Origin: Actinophytocola xinjiangensis
GTDB lineage: Bacteria; Actinomycetota; Actinomycetes; Mycobacteriales; Pseudonocardiaceae
Length of the DNA stretch: 64,000 nt
Assembly (NCBI RefSeq): GCF_001921215.1
Contig: NZ_MSIF01000016.1
Coordinates: 1-64,000, forward strand
Reading direction: 5' to 3'
Below, in pieces: positions 8,782 to 17,229 of the stretch (position 1 is the stretch's first letter; each line of letters starts with the position of its first letter). A model generated the notes under the pieces. It did not search any database, was not told the origin of the DNA, and saw nothing but the letters and a program-made list of their open reading frames with translations. A program made the position numbers and the translations under genes.

Positions 8782-9942
8782 TCACCAGCTCGCGGGCGGA
8801 ACGGCCATCAGCACCAGTGCGGTCAGCGCGCCGTCACGCGGGCGGCGCGGGTCAAGACCGGTCAGCTCCTCGAACCGGCGCAGCCGGTTGAGAACAGTGT
8901 TGCGGTGGCAGTAGAGCCGGGCCGCCGAGTCCAGCACACTGCCCGACTGGACGTACTCGGCCACGGTCTCCAGCAGGGTGCCCCGTTCCGCGTCGGCCAC
9001 CCCGGCCAGACAGGTCCGCACGTGGTCGGCGAACACCCGCACGGCCACCGTGAACTGGTCGACGGTCAACCGCTGCCACCCGTCGCGGACCGTCACCGGA
9101 CGCTCGGCGGCCGCGTCGGAGAACGGGACCAACCAGTAGGCGACCTCCGCGCTGCGGTGAACGGCGGCCAGTGAACCGGCTCTCGGCCCGAGCCCGACCC
9201 CGGTCCCGGCAAGCAGGTCCTCGACAACCGCGCGTTCCAGCTCCCACCGCTGGGTCGCGGGCAGCAGCAGCGCCCGGCAGCCCCGGTAGTCGTGTTCGAA
9301 GAACGTGTCCCCGGTCGCCGTCAGCCGGCGGGTCACCGCGCCGAACCGGAACTCCGGTGGGGCGAGCACCACCCAGAACGGCAGCGCCGGGTCGACGCGC
9401 AGTGCTCCGCCGATCGCCGCGCACGCCTGTTCGTCCGGACCGCCCGGCGCGAACACCTGGGCGAGCAGGTGGTGTTGGCGGTCGGCGTCGTCCCGCCACA
9501 TCCGCATTCGTTCGTCCAGGTAGGACACGTGGATGCGGGTGACCAGCTCGTCCACCGCCGACCACAACCGGTCGACGTGGGCGGCCAGCACGGGCAGGTC
9601 GTCCTTGCCCGCCGAGCGCAGCAGCATCGACCAGACCACGGTGAAGTCCTGGCGCACCGCGCTGACCAGGTTCTCCAGCGGCACGCCCTGTCTGGCGCGA
9701 CGGGCACCGACCTCGCCGGGGAACCACGCCACCGACTCCTCCATCGGACGGCCGAGCAGGGTGTCGATCAGGTAGCGGAACGCCTGCCGGGCCGCGGTGC
9801 GCAGGTCCTCCGCGTCGACCCGACCGTCGTAGTAGCGGTCCCCGTTGCCGGTGTGTCCCAGGTACTCGTCGGCCAGCCGGTGCTCCTGGAGGTACAGGCC
9901 CTTCACCAGCACCTGCCAGCGGCCGCGCTGATCCGTGCTCAC
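8782..9942 (-). CDS. PucR/CdaR-type transcriptional regulator (HTH_30 C-terminus)
   Basis: This 386-residue protein has a C-terminal helix-turn-helix of PucR type (residues ~335-375, with SAARLYCHRNTVLNRLRRFEELTG). Its long N-terminal helical sensor region is unlike the first PucR: there is no PucR_1 domain, but there is a domain with a conserved-looking EVGARRARQGVPLENLVSAV segment, as in many actinobacterial helix-turn-helix regulators. The GTG start overlaps the upstream D-hydroxyacid dehydrogenase stop by 4 nt, and the next PucR gene begins 3 nt after its stop. Two different PucR-type proteins in tandem may sense different intermediates; that is inference. Confidence 0.85.
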   Translation of the reverse strand: MSTDQRGRWQVLVKGLYLQEHRLADEYLGHTGNGDRYYDGRVDAEDLRTAARQAFRYLIDTLLGRPMEESVAWFPGEVGARRARQGVPLENLVSAVRQDFTVVWSMLLRSAGKDDLPVLAAHVDRLWSAVDELVTRIHVSYLDERMRMWRDDADRQHHLLAQVFAPGGPDEQACAAIGGALRVDPALPFWVVLAPPEFRFGAVTRRLTATGDTFFEHDYRGCRALLLPATQRWELERAVVEDLLAGTGVGLGPRAGSLAAVHRSAEVAYWLVPFSDAAAERPVTVRDGWQRLTVDQFTVAVRVFADHVRTCLAGVADAERGTLLETVAEYVQSGSVLDSAARLYCHRNTVLNRLRRFEELTGLDPRRPRDGALTALVLMAVPPASW

Positions 9943-10850
9943 GGTTCGCCCCGGACGACGTTGCGCGGCGCGCTGCCGGCCAGCAGCCGTCGCGCCTGGT
10001 CGATCACCAGCTCCGTGTACCGGTCACGCCATCCCGACGCGGAGCCGCCGGTGTGCGGGGTGATCAGCACCCCTGTGGCGGACCAGACCGGGTGGTCGGG
10101 AGGCGGCGGTTCCGGATCCACCACGTCGAGGTAGGCGCGCAGCCGGCCGGTCGCGGTCTCGGCCAGCAGGGCGTCGGTGTCCACGACCTCGCCGCGCGCG
10201 ACGTTGACCACCACCGCGCCGTCGGGCAGCGCGGCCAGCGCGTCGGCGCCGACCAGCCGCCGGGTCGACCCGGTCAGCGGCACGGCGAGCACCAGCACGT
10301 CGGCCTCGGCCAGCAGCCGCCCCAGCTGGTCGATGCCGGCGACGCCGTCCCGCTCGTCGCGGCCGACCAGCACCGTCGGGCAGCCGAGCGCGGTGGTGGC
10401 CGTCGCGATCCCGGTGCCGACGTCACCCGCGCCGACGACGACCACCCGACGCCCGGACAACTGCTCGGTCTCGCCCGGCGCCCAGTGCCCCGCGTCCTGG
10501 GCCCGGACCGCGTCCGGCAGCCGGCGAAGCACCGCGAGCAGCCCGCCGAGCGCGGCCTCGGCGGTGGACCGTCCGTGCAGACCACGGCCGGTGCACAGGG
10601 TGACTCCTTCGGGCAGCACTGCGGGCCACCCCGCGAACCCGGACGACGGCAACTGGACCACCCGCAGACCAGCGATCCCCGCCAGGAGCCCGGCGGCGGG
10701 TGGGGTCGGGCAGAACTCGCTGACCAGCAGGTCCGCCGCCAGGGCGTCCGGGGCCGTTCGGGAGCGCCAGTCCCAGACGGTCACCGAGACGCCGGGCACG
10801 GCGGCGGCCAGCATCGCCCCCATGCGCTCGTCACCGACGACCACGTGCAC
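9939..10850 (-). CDS. D-isomer-specific 2-hydroxyacid dehydrogenase
   Basis: This 303-residue NAD(P)-dependent enzyme reversibly reduces a 2-keto acid to the D-2-hydroxy acid. The nucleotide-binding motif is VVVVGAGDVGTGI. The catalytic triad is present: Arg in NVARGEVVD, Glu in DPEPPPPDHP and His in ITPHTGG. The N-terminal substrate domain is rather short, so the protein is slightly shorter than typical 310-340-residue family members. It starts with GTG. It follows a class II aldolase gene by 12 nt in the operon, so it may reduce or oxidise an aldolase product. Confidence 0.88.
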   Translation of the reverse strand: MHVVVGDERMGAMLAAAVPGVSVTVWDWRSRTAPDALAADLLVSEFCPTPPAAGLLAGIAGLRVVQLPSSGFAGWPAVLPEGVTLCTGRGLHGRSTAEAALGGLLAVLRRLPDAVRAQDAGHWAPGETEQLSGRRVVVVGAGDVGTGIATATTALGCPTVLVGRDERDGVAGIDQLGRLLAEADVLVLAVPLTGSTRRLVGADALAALPDGAVVVNVARGEVVDTDALLAETATGRLRAYLDVVDPEPPPPDHPVWSATGVLITPHTGGSASGWRDRYTELVIDQARRLLAGSAPRNVVRGEP

Positions 10851-10862
10851 GCCGCGACACCC

Positions 10863-11615
10863 TCACGCGTCCGGCCGGGACAGCGCGAGGTCCGGCTGCT
10901 CGTGGAGAATCCGCTCGTAGAGCACCGAGAAGCACAGCTCCGCGTACTCGACGGTGTGCTGGGAGGCGGTCAGCTCGGCGTCGGACGCACCGATCTCGTC
11001 GGCCTCCCCCGCCGCCAGCGCCAGCAGCTCGGACTGGAAGCAGCGCTCCATCGACACGAACCACCACACCGCCGCGTCCAGCGAGGCGGCGGCGGTGAGG
11101 TGGCCGTGGTTGGCCAGGATCAGCGCCCGTCCGTCGCCGAGCGCGGCGGCGATCCGGTCGCCGTAGACCCGGTCCCGCACCACTCCGCTGAACTCGGCGA
11201 ACCGGGAGTGTGACCGGTAGAAGGCGCACGAGTCCTGGGTGAGCGGGCGCAGCGTGCGGCGCATCGCGGAGAAGGTGCGGCCGTGCGTGGTGTGCGCGTG
11301 GGCGGCGCCGTCGACGTCCGGCCGGGCCGTGTGCACGGCGGAGTGGATGAAGTAGCCGGCCCGGTTGATCGGACCGTCGCCCTCGACCACGGTGCCGTCC
11401 TCGCCGACCCGGACCAGGTCGTCGGACCCGATGGTGCCGAAGTGCCGGCCGAACGGGGCGACCCAGTAGGTCTGCGGGTCGCCGGGGTCGCGCACCGTGA
11501 TGTGGCCGGCGGCCCCCTCGTCGAAGCCGAACCGGGAGAACAGCCGGTAGGAGGCGGCGAGCTTGTGTTTGCGGACGGCCCGCTCGTGCCGCAGGTCGAC
11601 GGTGGTGGTGGGCAT
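10863..11615 (-). CDS. Class II aldolase/adducin-family protein
   Basis: This 250-residue protein has the metal-binding layout of class II aldolases: GHITVRDPGD near the N-terminus, HAHTTHGRTFS in the middle (the HxH zinc pair) and LANHGHL later (third His). Family members cleave phosphorylated or acidic hydroxy-ketone substrates, or epimerise or decarboxylate related compounds, so the reaction is open. The ATG has a GAGGAG site 6 nt upstream. It lies 9 nt after the aldehyde dehydrogenase gene and 12 nt before the D-2-hydroxyacid dehydrogenase, consistent with lower-pathway processing of small oxygenated acids. Confidence 0.85.
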   Translation of the reverse strand: MPTTTVDLRHERAVRKHKLAASYRLFSRFGFDEGAAGHITVRDPGDPQTYWVAPFGRHFGTIGSDDLVRVGEDGTVVEGDGPINRAGYFIHSAVHTARPDVDGAAHAHTTHGRTFSAMRRTLRPLTQDSCAFYRSHSRFAEFSGVVRDRVYGDRIAAALGDGRALILANHGHLTAAASLDAAVWWFVSMERCFQSELLALAAGEADEIGASDAELTASQHTVEYAELCFSVLYERILHEQPDLALSRPDA

Positions 11616-11624
11616 GTGCGCTCC

Positions 11625-13067
11625 TCAGCCGTTCCCGGGGTGGTCGACGCCGACGTAGACCGATTTCGTCCACGTGTAGAAGTCGGTCGCGGTGGCGCCC
11701 TGCTCGCGGTAGGTGTTGGTGGAGGACTCCTTCACCCCGCCGAAGGGCACGTTCAGGTCCAGCCCGGTGGTCGGCCGGTTGACCTTGACCACGCCGGCCT
11801 CCGCCCGTTCGGCGAAGGTGAACGCCGCGCCGAGGTCGGCGGTGACGATCCCCGCCGCCAGCCCGAACCGCGACCGGTTCGCCAGCGCGATCGCCTGGTC
11901 GAGGTCGGCCGCCCGGAGCACGGCCAGCACCGGACCGAACACCTCCTCGGTGGCCAGGGTGTGGTCAGGGGCGACGTCGGTCACCACCGCCGGGGGGAAC
12001 AACAGCCCGTCCGCGTCCCCGCCGCACACCACCGTGGCGCCCTGGTCCCTGGCGGTGCGCAGGTACCGCTCGTCGGTCCGCAGTTGGGCGGCGTCGACCA
12101 CCGGGCCCATCCCGGTCTCCTGGTCGAGGCCGTCGCCCGGCCGGTACCGGCCGGCCACCTCGACCAGTTCGGCGACCAGCCGGTCGTGGATCCCGGGGGT
12201 CGCGATCACCCGGCTGGTGGCCGTACACGCCTGGCCGGTGAGGCCGAACGCGCCGGCGGCGACGATCCCGGCGGCGAAGGCCGGGTCGGCGTCGTCGAGG
12301 ACGACGACGGCGTTCTTGCCGCCCATCTCCAGCTGTACCCGCGCGCCGCGGGCGTTGACCGCGGCGCGGATGCCGGCGCCGACCCCGACCGAACCGGTGA
12401 ACGACACCGCGGCCACCGCCGGGTGGCTCACGAGGGCCGCGCCGACGACCGAACCCGAACCGTGGACGATGTTGAGCACGCCCGGCGGCAGACCCGCCTC
12501 GACCAGGACGTCGGCCAGGTGGTGCGCGGTCAGCGGGACCAGCCCGGCCGGCTTGAGCACGACGGCGTTGCCGGCGACGAGCGCGGGCGCGCACTTCCAG
12601 GCCGGGATGGCGAGCGGGAAGTTCCAGGGGGTGATGACGCCGACCACGCCCAGCGGCACCGTGACGGTGTAGACGTGCGTCGCGGCCTGCGCGGCGGGCA
12701 AGACGTCGCCGCCCAGGCGCCAGCCCTCGCTACCGTGGTAGCGCAACAGGTCCACCGTCCTGGAAACCTCGCCGGTCGCCTCGGCGAGGGTCTTGCCCTC
12801 CTCCCTGGTCAGGTCCCTGGCCACCTGTTCGCGCCGGCCGGCGAGCAGGTCGGCGGCGTCCAGCAGGACCCGTCCCCGTTGCGGCGCTGGCCTGGCGGCC
12901 CAGTCACGCTGGGCACCGCGCGCGGCCTCGACCGCGCTGGACACGTCCGCCTCGGTCCCGGCCGGGGACAGCGAGACGGTCTCGCCGGGGCGGGCCGGGT
13001 TCGCCCTGGCCACCTCCGGTACCCCGACGGCCTTCCCGCCGATCAGGTGAAACACGTCCGTGGTCAT
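11625..13067 (-). CDS. NAD(P)-dependent aldehyde dehydrogenase
   Basis: This 480-residue ALDH-superfamily enzyme oxidises an aldehyde to the acid. Catalytic features are visible: Asn in TPWNFPLAIP, Glu in QLEMGGKNA (about residue 250) and nucleophilic Cys in GLTGQACTATS (about 283). The C-terminus (FGGVKESSTNTYREQG and FYTWTKSVYV) resembles the 2-oxoglutarate-semialdehyde dehydrogenase group, which suggests but does not prove a C5 keto-aldehyde substrate. The ATG at 13067 is preferred over the GTG at 13070 because GGGAGG is then 5 nt away. In context it would act after the aldolase-type steps of the operon. Confidence 0.9.
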   Translation of the reverse strand: MTTDVFHLIGGKAVGVPEVARANPARPGETVSLSPAGTEADVSSAVEAARGAQRDWAARPAPQRGRVLLDAADLLAGRREQVARDLTREEGKTLAEATGEVSRTVDLLRYHGSEGWRLGGDVLPAAQAATHVYTVTVPLGVVGVITPWNFPLAIPAWKCAPALVAGNAVVLKPAGLVPLTAHHLADVLVEAGLPPGVLNIVHGSGSVVGAALVSHPAVAAVSFTGSVGVGAGIRAAVNARGARVQLEMGGKNAVVVLDDADPAFAAGIVAAGAFGLTGQACTATSRVIATPGIHDRLVAELVEVAGRYRPGDGLDQETGMGPVVDAAQLRTDERYLRTARDQGATVVCGGDADGLLFPPAVVTDVAPDHTLATEEVFGPVLAVLRAADLDQAIALANRSRFGLAAGIVTADLGAAFTFAERAEAGVVKVNRPTTGLDLNVPFGGVKESSTNTYREQGATATDFYTWTKSVYVGVDHPGNG

Positions 13068-13085
13068 CACAGCCTCCCAACGGGG

Positions 13086-14054
13086 CTAGTTCGTGGTCAG
13101 GACGGTCTTGCCGGCGGTCTCGCCGGCGACCATCGCGGCGAAGCCGGTGGCCGCGTCGGCCAGCGGCAGGCTGGCGCCGACGGTCGGCCGGACGCCGCTG
13201 GCGACCAGGAACGCGATCAGGTGTTCCAGTTCGTCGCGGGTGCCCATGGTCGAGCCGATCACCCGGAGCTGGGTGAAGAACAGCCGTTGGATCTCGGCCG
13301 CCGTCGGGTCGCCGGTGGTCGCTCCGCAGGTGACGACGGCGCCGCCGGGGCGCAGTGACCGCATCGAGTGCGACCAGGTGGCCCGGCCGACCGAGTCGAA
13401 CACCACGTCCACCCGCTCGGGCAGTCGCGCGCCGGACTCGAAGGTGCGTTCCGCGCCGAGTGACTTCGCGACGGCCTGCTTCTCCTCGGTGCGGGCGGTG
13501 GCGAACATCCGGATGCCGGCCGCCGCGCCGAGGGCGACCAGCGCGGTCGACACCCCGCCGGACGCGCCCTGCACCAGCGCGGTCTGCCCCGGCCGCAGAC
13601 CGGACTTGACGAACAACATCCGGTAGGCGGTCAGCCAGGCGGTCCCCAGGCAGGCGGCGTCGGCGAAGGACAGTTCCGGCGGCTTGGGCACCACGTTGTA
13701 CTCGGGCAGCACCACGTACTCGGCCATGGTGCCCTGCCACAGCTCGCTGAGCAGGGTGCGACGCGGGTCGAGGGTCTCGTCGCCGCGCCAGCCGGGGGTG
13801 GCCACCACGCCGTGCACGACCACCTCGGTGCCGTCCTCCAGCACGCCCGCGCCGTCACAGCCCAGGATCATCGGGAACCGCTCCGGCCGCAGGCCGACCC
13901 CGCGCAGGGTGAAGACATCGTGCATGTTCAGGCTGGCCGCGCGGACCGCGACCCGGACCTCGCCGGGGCCCGGCTCGGGGTCCGGGCGCTCACCGAACCG
14001 CAGGCCGGACAGCGGGTCCTCGGCGTTCGGCTCGGCCGCGAACACCGCCTTCAC
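13086..14054 (-). CDS. MDR-family zinc-independent alcohol dehydrogenase / quinone reductase-like protein
   Basis: This 322-residue medium-chain dehydrogenase/reductase has an N-terminal GroES-like half (SLNMHDVFTLRG, ILGCDGAGVLEDG) and a nucleotide-binding half with LVQGASGGVSTALVAL. The four-cysteine structural zinc loop is absent, placing it with quinone reductase-like MDR enzymes. The GTG start overlaps the stop of the upstream cupin gene by 4 nt. In the operon it could reduce an enone or oxidise an alcohol intermediate. The substrate is unknown. Confidence 0.85.
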   Translation of the reverse strand: MKAVFAAEPNAEDPLSGLRFGERPDPEPGPGEVRVAVRAASLNMHDVFTLRGVGLRPERFPMILGCDGAGVLEDGTEVVVHGVVATPGWRGDETLDPRRTLLSELWQGTMAEYVVLPEYNVVPKPPELSFADAACLGTAWLTAYRMLFVKSGLRPGQTALVQGASGGVSTALVALGAAAGIRMFATARTEEKQAVAKSLGAERTFESGARLPERVDVVFDSVGRATWSHSMRSLRPGGAVVTCGATTGDPTAAEIQRLFFTQLRVIGSTMGTRDELEHLIAFLVASGVRPTVGASLPLADAATGFAAMVAGETAGKTVLTTN

Positions 14055-14491
14055 CGGATCTCACCATCCGCGGTGGACCACGTGTTCCGCTGGTACTCGG
14101 TCATGTAGAGGAAGTCCTCCCTCGGCAGGCCGAAGACGTCCAGGTTGAGGCACGGCTCGTCTCCGGTGATGTTCAGGCAGTGCGGCATGTCCGCCGGGAT
14201 CCACACCGCGGCCGGCGCGGTCACCTCGAAGGTCTCGTCGGCCAGTTGGACCAGCATCCGTCCGGACAGGACGAACGAGATCTGGTCGAACGGGTGGTCG
14301 TGCGTCGGCCACGGCGGGTTGCCCGGCTCGAAGTGGTTCAGGGTCACCATGGCGTTCTCGCCGCGGATCGCCGACCGGCGGTAGGTCCGGCTGGCGACGT
14401 CGGCCGGCATCTCGTCGAACCGGTGGATCTCCGCGGCGCCCCACCGGGTGGCCGAGGGGCGCGGCGAGGGGCGAGGCGATGGCGCGGTCAC
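14051..14491 (-). CDS. Small single-domain cupin protein
   Basis: This 146-residue protein has one cupin fold: motif 1 with THDHPFDQISFVLSG (His ligands) and motif 2 around WIPADMPHCLNI (final His). Such small metal-binding cupins act as dioxygenases, isomerases or sugar/acid-binding enzymes. The GTG at 14491 was chosen because it overlaps the BtpA-like gene stop in a GTGA arrangement; the longer reading to 14596 runs through the upstream gene. The N-terminal ~15 residues are a Pro/Ser-rich leader. Its own stop overlaps the next start. The reaction is unknown. Confidence 0.8.
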   Translation of the reverse strand: MTAPSPRPSPRPSATRWGAAEIHRFDEMPADVASRTYRRSAIRGENAMVTLNHFEPGNPPWPTHDHPFDQISFVLSGRMLVQLADETFEVTAPAAVWIPADMPHCLNITGDEPCLNLDVFGLPREDFLYMTEYQRNTWSTADGEIR

Positions 14492-15297
14492 GGCAGCGCC
14501 TCGACGGCCTTGACGAACGAGGACACCAGCTCCGGCAGCACCGGGCCGTCGATGTCCCAGTCCCGTGCGTAGGTTCCGATGGTGGTCCCGTCGCACAGTC
14601 CGGCCAGCGGGACGTGTTCCTGGCTCATCCCGCTGGCGATGAACACCGGAACGGTGGGCACGGCGGCCTTGACCGTGCGGATGTCCGCCTCGGTGGGCGG
14701 GGTGTCCGAGTCCACTCCGGTCACCAGCAGGGCGTCCGCCATCTGGCGGTAGGCGGTGTCCCTGGCGATGACCTCGAGCGGGCGCCGGGTCAGCGGGCCG
14801 GCGTGCTTGCAGTCCACGTCACCGAAGATCTTGATGTGCCCGGCGCCCAGCGCCGAGCGCAGTCGCACCAGGTCCGCCGCGCAGCCCTCGATGATGCCCT
14901 GGTCGGTGGCCAGTACGTCGCCGAGGACGTTGATCCGCACGTAGTCGGCGCCGACCGCGGCCGCGATGCCGATCGCGGCCTGCCACGAGTTGCGCATCAC
15001 GTTGATGCCCAACGGAAGCGAGTGCGCCTTGCGGACCTCGTGAGCGACGACGGTGAACGCGGCGACCGTCTCGGCCGGCGCCACGTCCCGGACGAACGGG
15101 TTGTCGCCGACGTTCTCCAGGGTGAGCGCGCGCACCCCGGCGCCGACCATGATCTCCGCGTCGGCGAGCACCCGGTCGACCACCGCCGTCATCGAGCCGC
15201 CGTACCGGGGGGCGCCGAGCAACGGGGGCATCAGCATCCCGCCGAGGACCGGCCGGTCGGTGCCGAACACGGCCCTGACATCGAATCCGCTGACCAT
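14488..15297 (-). CDS. BtpA/SgcQ-family TIM-barrel protein
   Basis: This 269-residue protein matches the BtpA family: GGMLMPPLLGAPRYGG near the start, VGADYVRINVLGD in the middle and IFGDVDCKHAGPL further on, then VPVFIASGMSQEHV. The family is named for a cyanobacterial photosystem I assembly factor, but bacterial homologues such as SgcQ occur in sugar and small-molecule catabolic operons and look like (beta/alpha)8 enzymes. That role fits here, where photosynthesis genes are absent. A GGGAG site lies 9 nt upstream of the ATG. The reaction is undetermined. Confidence 0.82.
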   Translation of the reverse strand: MVSGFDVRAVFGTDRPVLGGMLMPPLLGAPRYGGSMTAVVDRVLADAEIMVGAGVRALTLENVGDNPFVRDVAPAETVAAFTVVAHEVRKAHSLPLGINVMRNSWQAAIGIAAAVGADYVRINVLGDVLATDQGIIEGCAADLVRLRSALGAGHIKIFGDVDCKHAGPLTRRPLEVIARDTAYRQMADALLVTGVDSDTPPTEADIRTVKAAVPTVPVFIASGMSQEHVPLAGLCDGTTIGTYARDWDIDGPVLPELVSSFVKAVEALP

Positions 15298-15310
15298 CAG
15301 AACACACTCC

Positions 15311-16324
15311 CTAGGCTCGCTGCTTGGTGACCTTGTTGAGCAACCACTCCCCGGCCGGAACGGGTTCGTAGCGCGCCGGGGCCGCCGGCGTCACACAGGT
15401 CTCGATCGGGGCGATGACGGTGTCGTAGTTGGGGTTCTGGAAGAACACGACCGACTGTCGCCTGGCCGAGGCCGCGCCGGTGTCCGGGTTCGCCACCCGG
15501 TGCAACGTGGACACCCAGGCGTCGTTGGTCCACTGCGCCATCATGTCCCCGATGTTCACCACGAAGCTGTCCGGAACGTGCGGAACGTCGGCCCACTCCC
15601 CCGACCTCGTCCGCACCTGCAACCCACCTGGCACGTCCTCGGTGGCGACCAGGGTCAGCGTGCCGTAGTCGGTGTGCTCGCCGGCCCGCAGCTGTCCCGG
15701 CGCCGGTGGCGTGTCCTGCGCCGGATAGTTGATCACGCGGAGGTAGTCGACGCTGCGGTCGGTCTTGTCCGTGAAGTAGTCCGCCGGCAGGTCGAGCGCC
15801 AGCGCGAACACCTCCATCACCCTGGCCGCCAACGACTCCACCGCGCGGTAGTACTCGGTCCACGTCCGCGCGAACCCGTCCGGACGCGCCGGCCACTCGA
15901 ACGGCCGGAACAGCCGGCGACCCATCCGCGAGCCGTAGTACGGGTCGTCGGGCAGGTCAGGACGGCGGATGTCGAAGATCTCCTTGAGGTCGGCCGGGCG
16001 GTCCAGGTCCAGCGTGGCCGCGAGGTTCTCCCTGCCCATCGGCACGTAGCCCATGGTCTCGCCGGGAACGCTGGTGTGCCGCCGCTTCTCCTCGTCCGGA
16101 AGGTCGAAGAACGCCGCGGAGACCGCCCGCATCCGCCCGAGCAGATCCGGCGTGACGTCGTGGCCGGACAGCACGAAGAAGCCGACCTCGGCACAGGCGT
16201 GCCGGATCTGTTCGACCACCGTGCCGGCGCCGTCCTCACCGCGCAGGTACGGGCCGATGTCGATGACCGGGACGACGGTGGTCTCGCCGCTCTCGCCCCG
16301 CGCCAGGTACTGGTCCGCCGTCAT
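15311..16324 (-). CDS. 2-oxoglutarate/Fe(II)-dependent oxygenase (isopenicillin N synthase-like fold)
   Basis: This is a 337-residue non-haem iron oxygenase. The Fe(II) ligands are His and Asp in GEHTDYGTLTL and the distal His in VSTLHRV. The 2OG-binding Arg-x-Ser follows in SARRQSVVFF. The N-terminal DIOX_N region (VPVIDIGPYLRGEDG) is intact. The ATG at 16324 was chosen because AAGGAG at 16333-16338 is then 8 nt away; a GTG three codons earlier lacks spacing. It would hydroxylate or desaturate the substrate or an intermediate, possibly as an early activation step in this catabolic operon. The substrate is unknown. Confidence 0.88.
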   Translation of the reverse strand: MTADQYLARGESGETTVVPVIDIGPYLRGEDGAGTVVEQIRHACAEVGFFVLSGHDVTPDLLGRMRAVSAAFFDLPDEEKRRHTSVPGETMGYVPMGRENLAATLDLDRPADLKEIFDIRRPDLPDDPYYGSRMGRRLFRPFEWPARPDGFARTWTEYYRAVESLAARVMEVFALALDLPADYFTDKTDRSVDYLRVINYPAQDTPPAPGQLRAGEHTDYGTLTLVATEDVPGGLQVRTRSGEWADVPHVPDSFVVNIGDMMAQWTNDAWVSTLHRVANPDTGAASARRQSVVFFQNPNYDTVIAPIETCVTPAAPARYEPVPAGEWLLNKVTKQRA

Positions 16325-16329
16325 GTGTC

Positions 16330-17202
16330 TCACTCCTTCGGCTTGGCCGACCTCGGCCCGAACGGCTCCGGACGGAACTTGTCGTCACGGGTCTTGAGGT
16401 AGCCGCGCAGACCGTCGCGGCGCTGCGCGTCGAACAGCTCCTCGCGGTCGGGGCCGTGCGAGGAGTGCACGATGGACGACAGCGCCCCGTTGAGCAGCAT
16501 GCCGGCGTTCACCCCGGCCGCCTGCAGACCCATCATGGTGATCGCCTTGTTCACCCTGACCGCCGCCTCGGGCACCATCGCGATGCGGTTGGCGAGTTCG
16601 AGCGCGCGGTCCAGCAACGCGTCGTCGTCGACGACCTCGTTGACCAGACCGATCCGCAACGCCTCCTCGGCGTCGAGGTGGTCACCGGTCAGTGAGTAGC
16701 GGTTGGTGGCCTTCCAGCCGACGAGCGCGGCCATCAGGAACGTCGAGTTCGAGATGTGCCGGACCTCCGGTTGGCCGAACACCGCGCCACGGGCGGCGAT
16801 GGTGATGTCCGCGGCGAGCTGGTACCAGAACCCGCCGCCCAACGCCCAGCCGTTCACCGCGGCGATCACCGGGATGTGCAGTCGCCACAGGTGGTTGAGC
16901 TTCTCCACGGCCCGCGCGTCACTGCGGTACCAGAAGTCGATGTACTCGCCGACCGACTTGCCGGTCGGGTCCATCGGCCGGCCGTCAGGACCCTCCGGTC
17001 CCATGTCGTAGCCGGCGCAGAACGCCGCGCCGGCGCCGGTGAGCACCGCGCACCGGACCTCGGGATCACCATCGGCCAGGTCGAGGGCCTGGTGCAGCTC
17101 GTTCTCCAGCTCCGGGGTGAGCGAGTTCATCGCCTCCGGCCGGTTCAACGTGATGACCGCGACCGGGCCTTTCTTGTCGTACAACAGGTCCGCGAACTCC
17201 AC
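16330..17202 (-). CDS. Enoyl-CoA hydratase/isomerase (crotonase) family protein, atypical active site
   Basis: This 290-residue crotonase-fold protein has the CoA-site/oxyanion segment FCAGYDMG and the GWALGGG loop. The first catalytic glutamate region, normally GGGxELA, reads GGGFWYQLAAD, so the usual Glu is missing. The second (GQPEVRH) keeps its Glu. This pattern suggests chemistry other than plain enoyl-CoA hydration, such as C-C lyase, hydrolase or isomerase activity. It starts with GTG after a GAGAGGA-type site. The permease gene is 27 nt upstream and the 2OG oxygenase gene begins 5 nt downstream. Confidence 0.85.
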   Translation of the reverse strand: MEFADLLYDKKGPVAVITLNRPEAMNSLTPELENELHQALDLADGDPEVRCAVLTGAGAAFCAGYDMGPEGPDGRPMDPTGKSVGEYIDFWYRSDARAVEKLNHLWRLHIPVIAAVNGWALGGGFWYQLAADITIAARGAVFGQPEVRHISNSTFLMAALVGWKATNRYSLTGDHLDAEEALRIGLVNEVVDDDALLDRALELANRIAMVPEAAVRVNKAITMMGLQAAGVNAGMLLNGALSSIVHSSHGPDREELFDAQRRDGLRGYLKTRDDKFRPEPFGPRSAKPKE

Positions 17203-17229
17203 AGTGGTCCTCTCGATGGATTGTCGTGC

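Noticed and set aside
14488-15297. Photosystem I assembly role for the BtpA-like protein
   Set aside because: No photosynthesis genes; it is embedded in a catabolic operon, where SgcQ-like homologues are enzymes.
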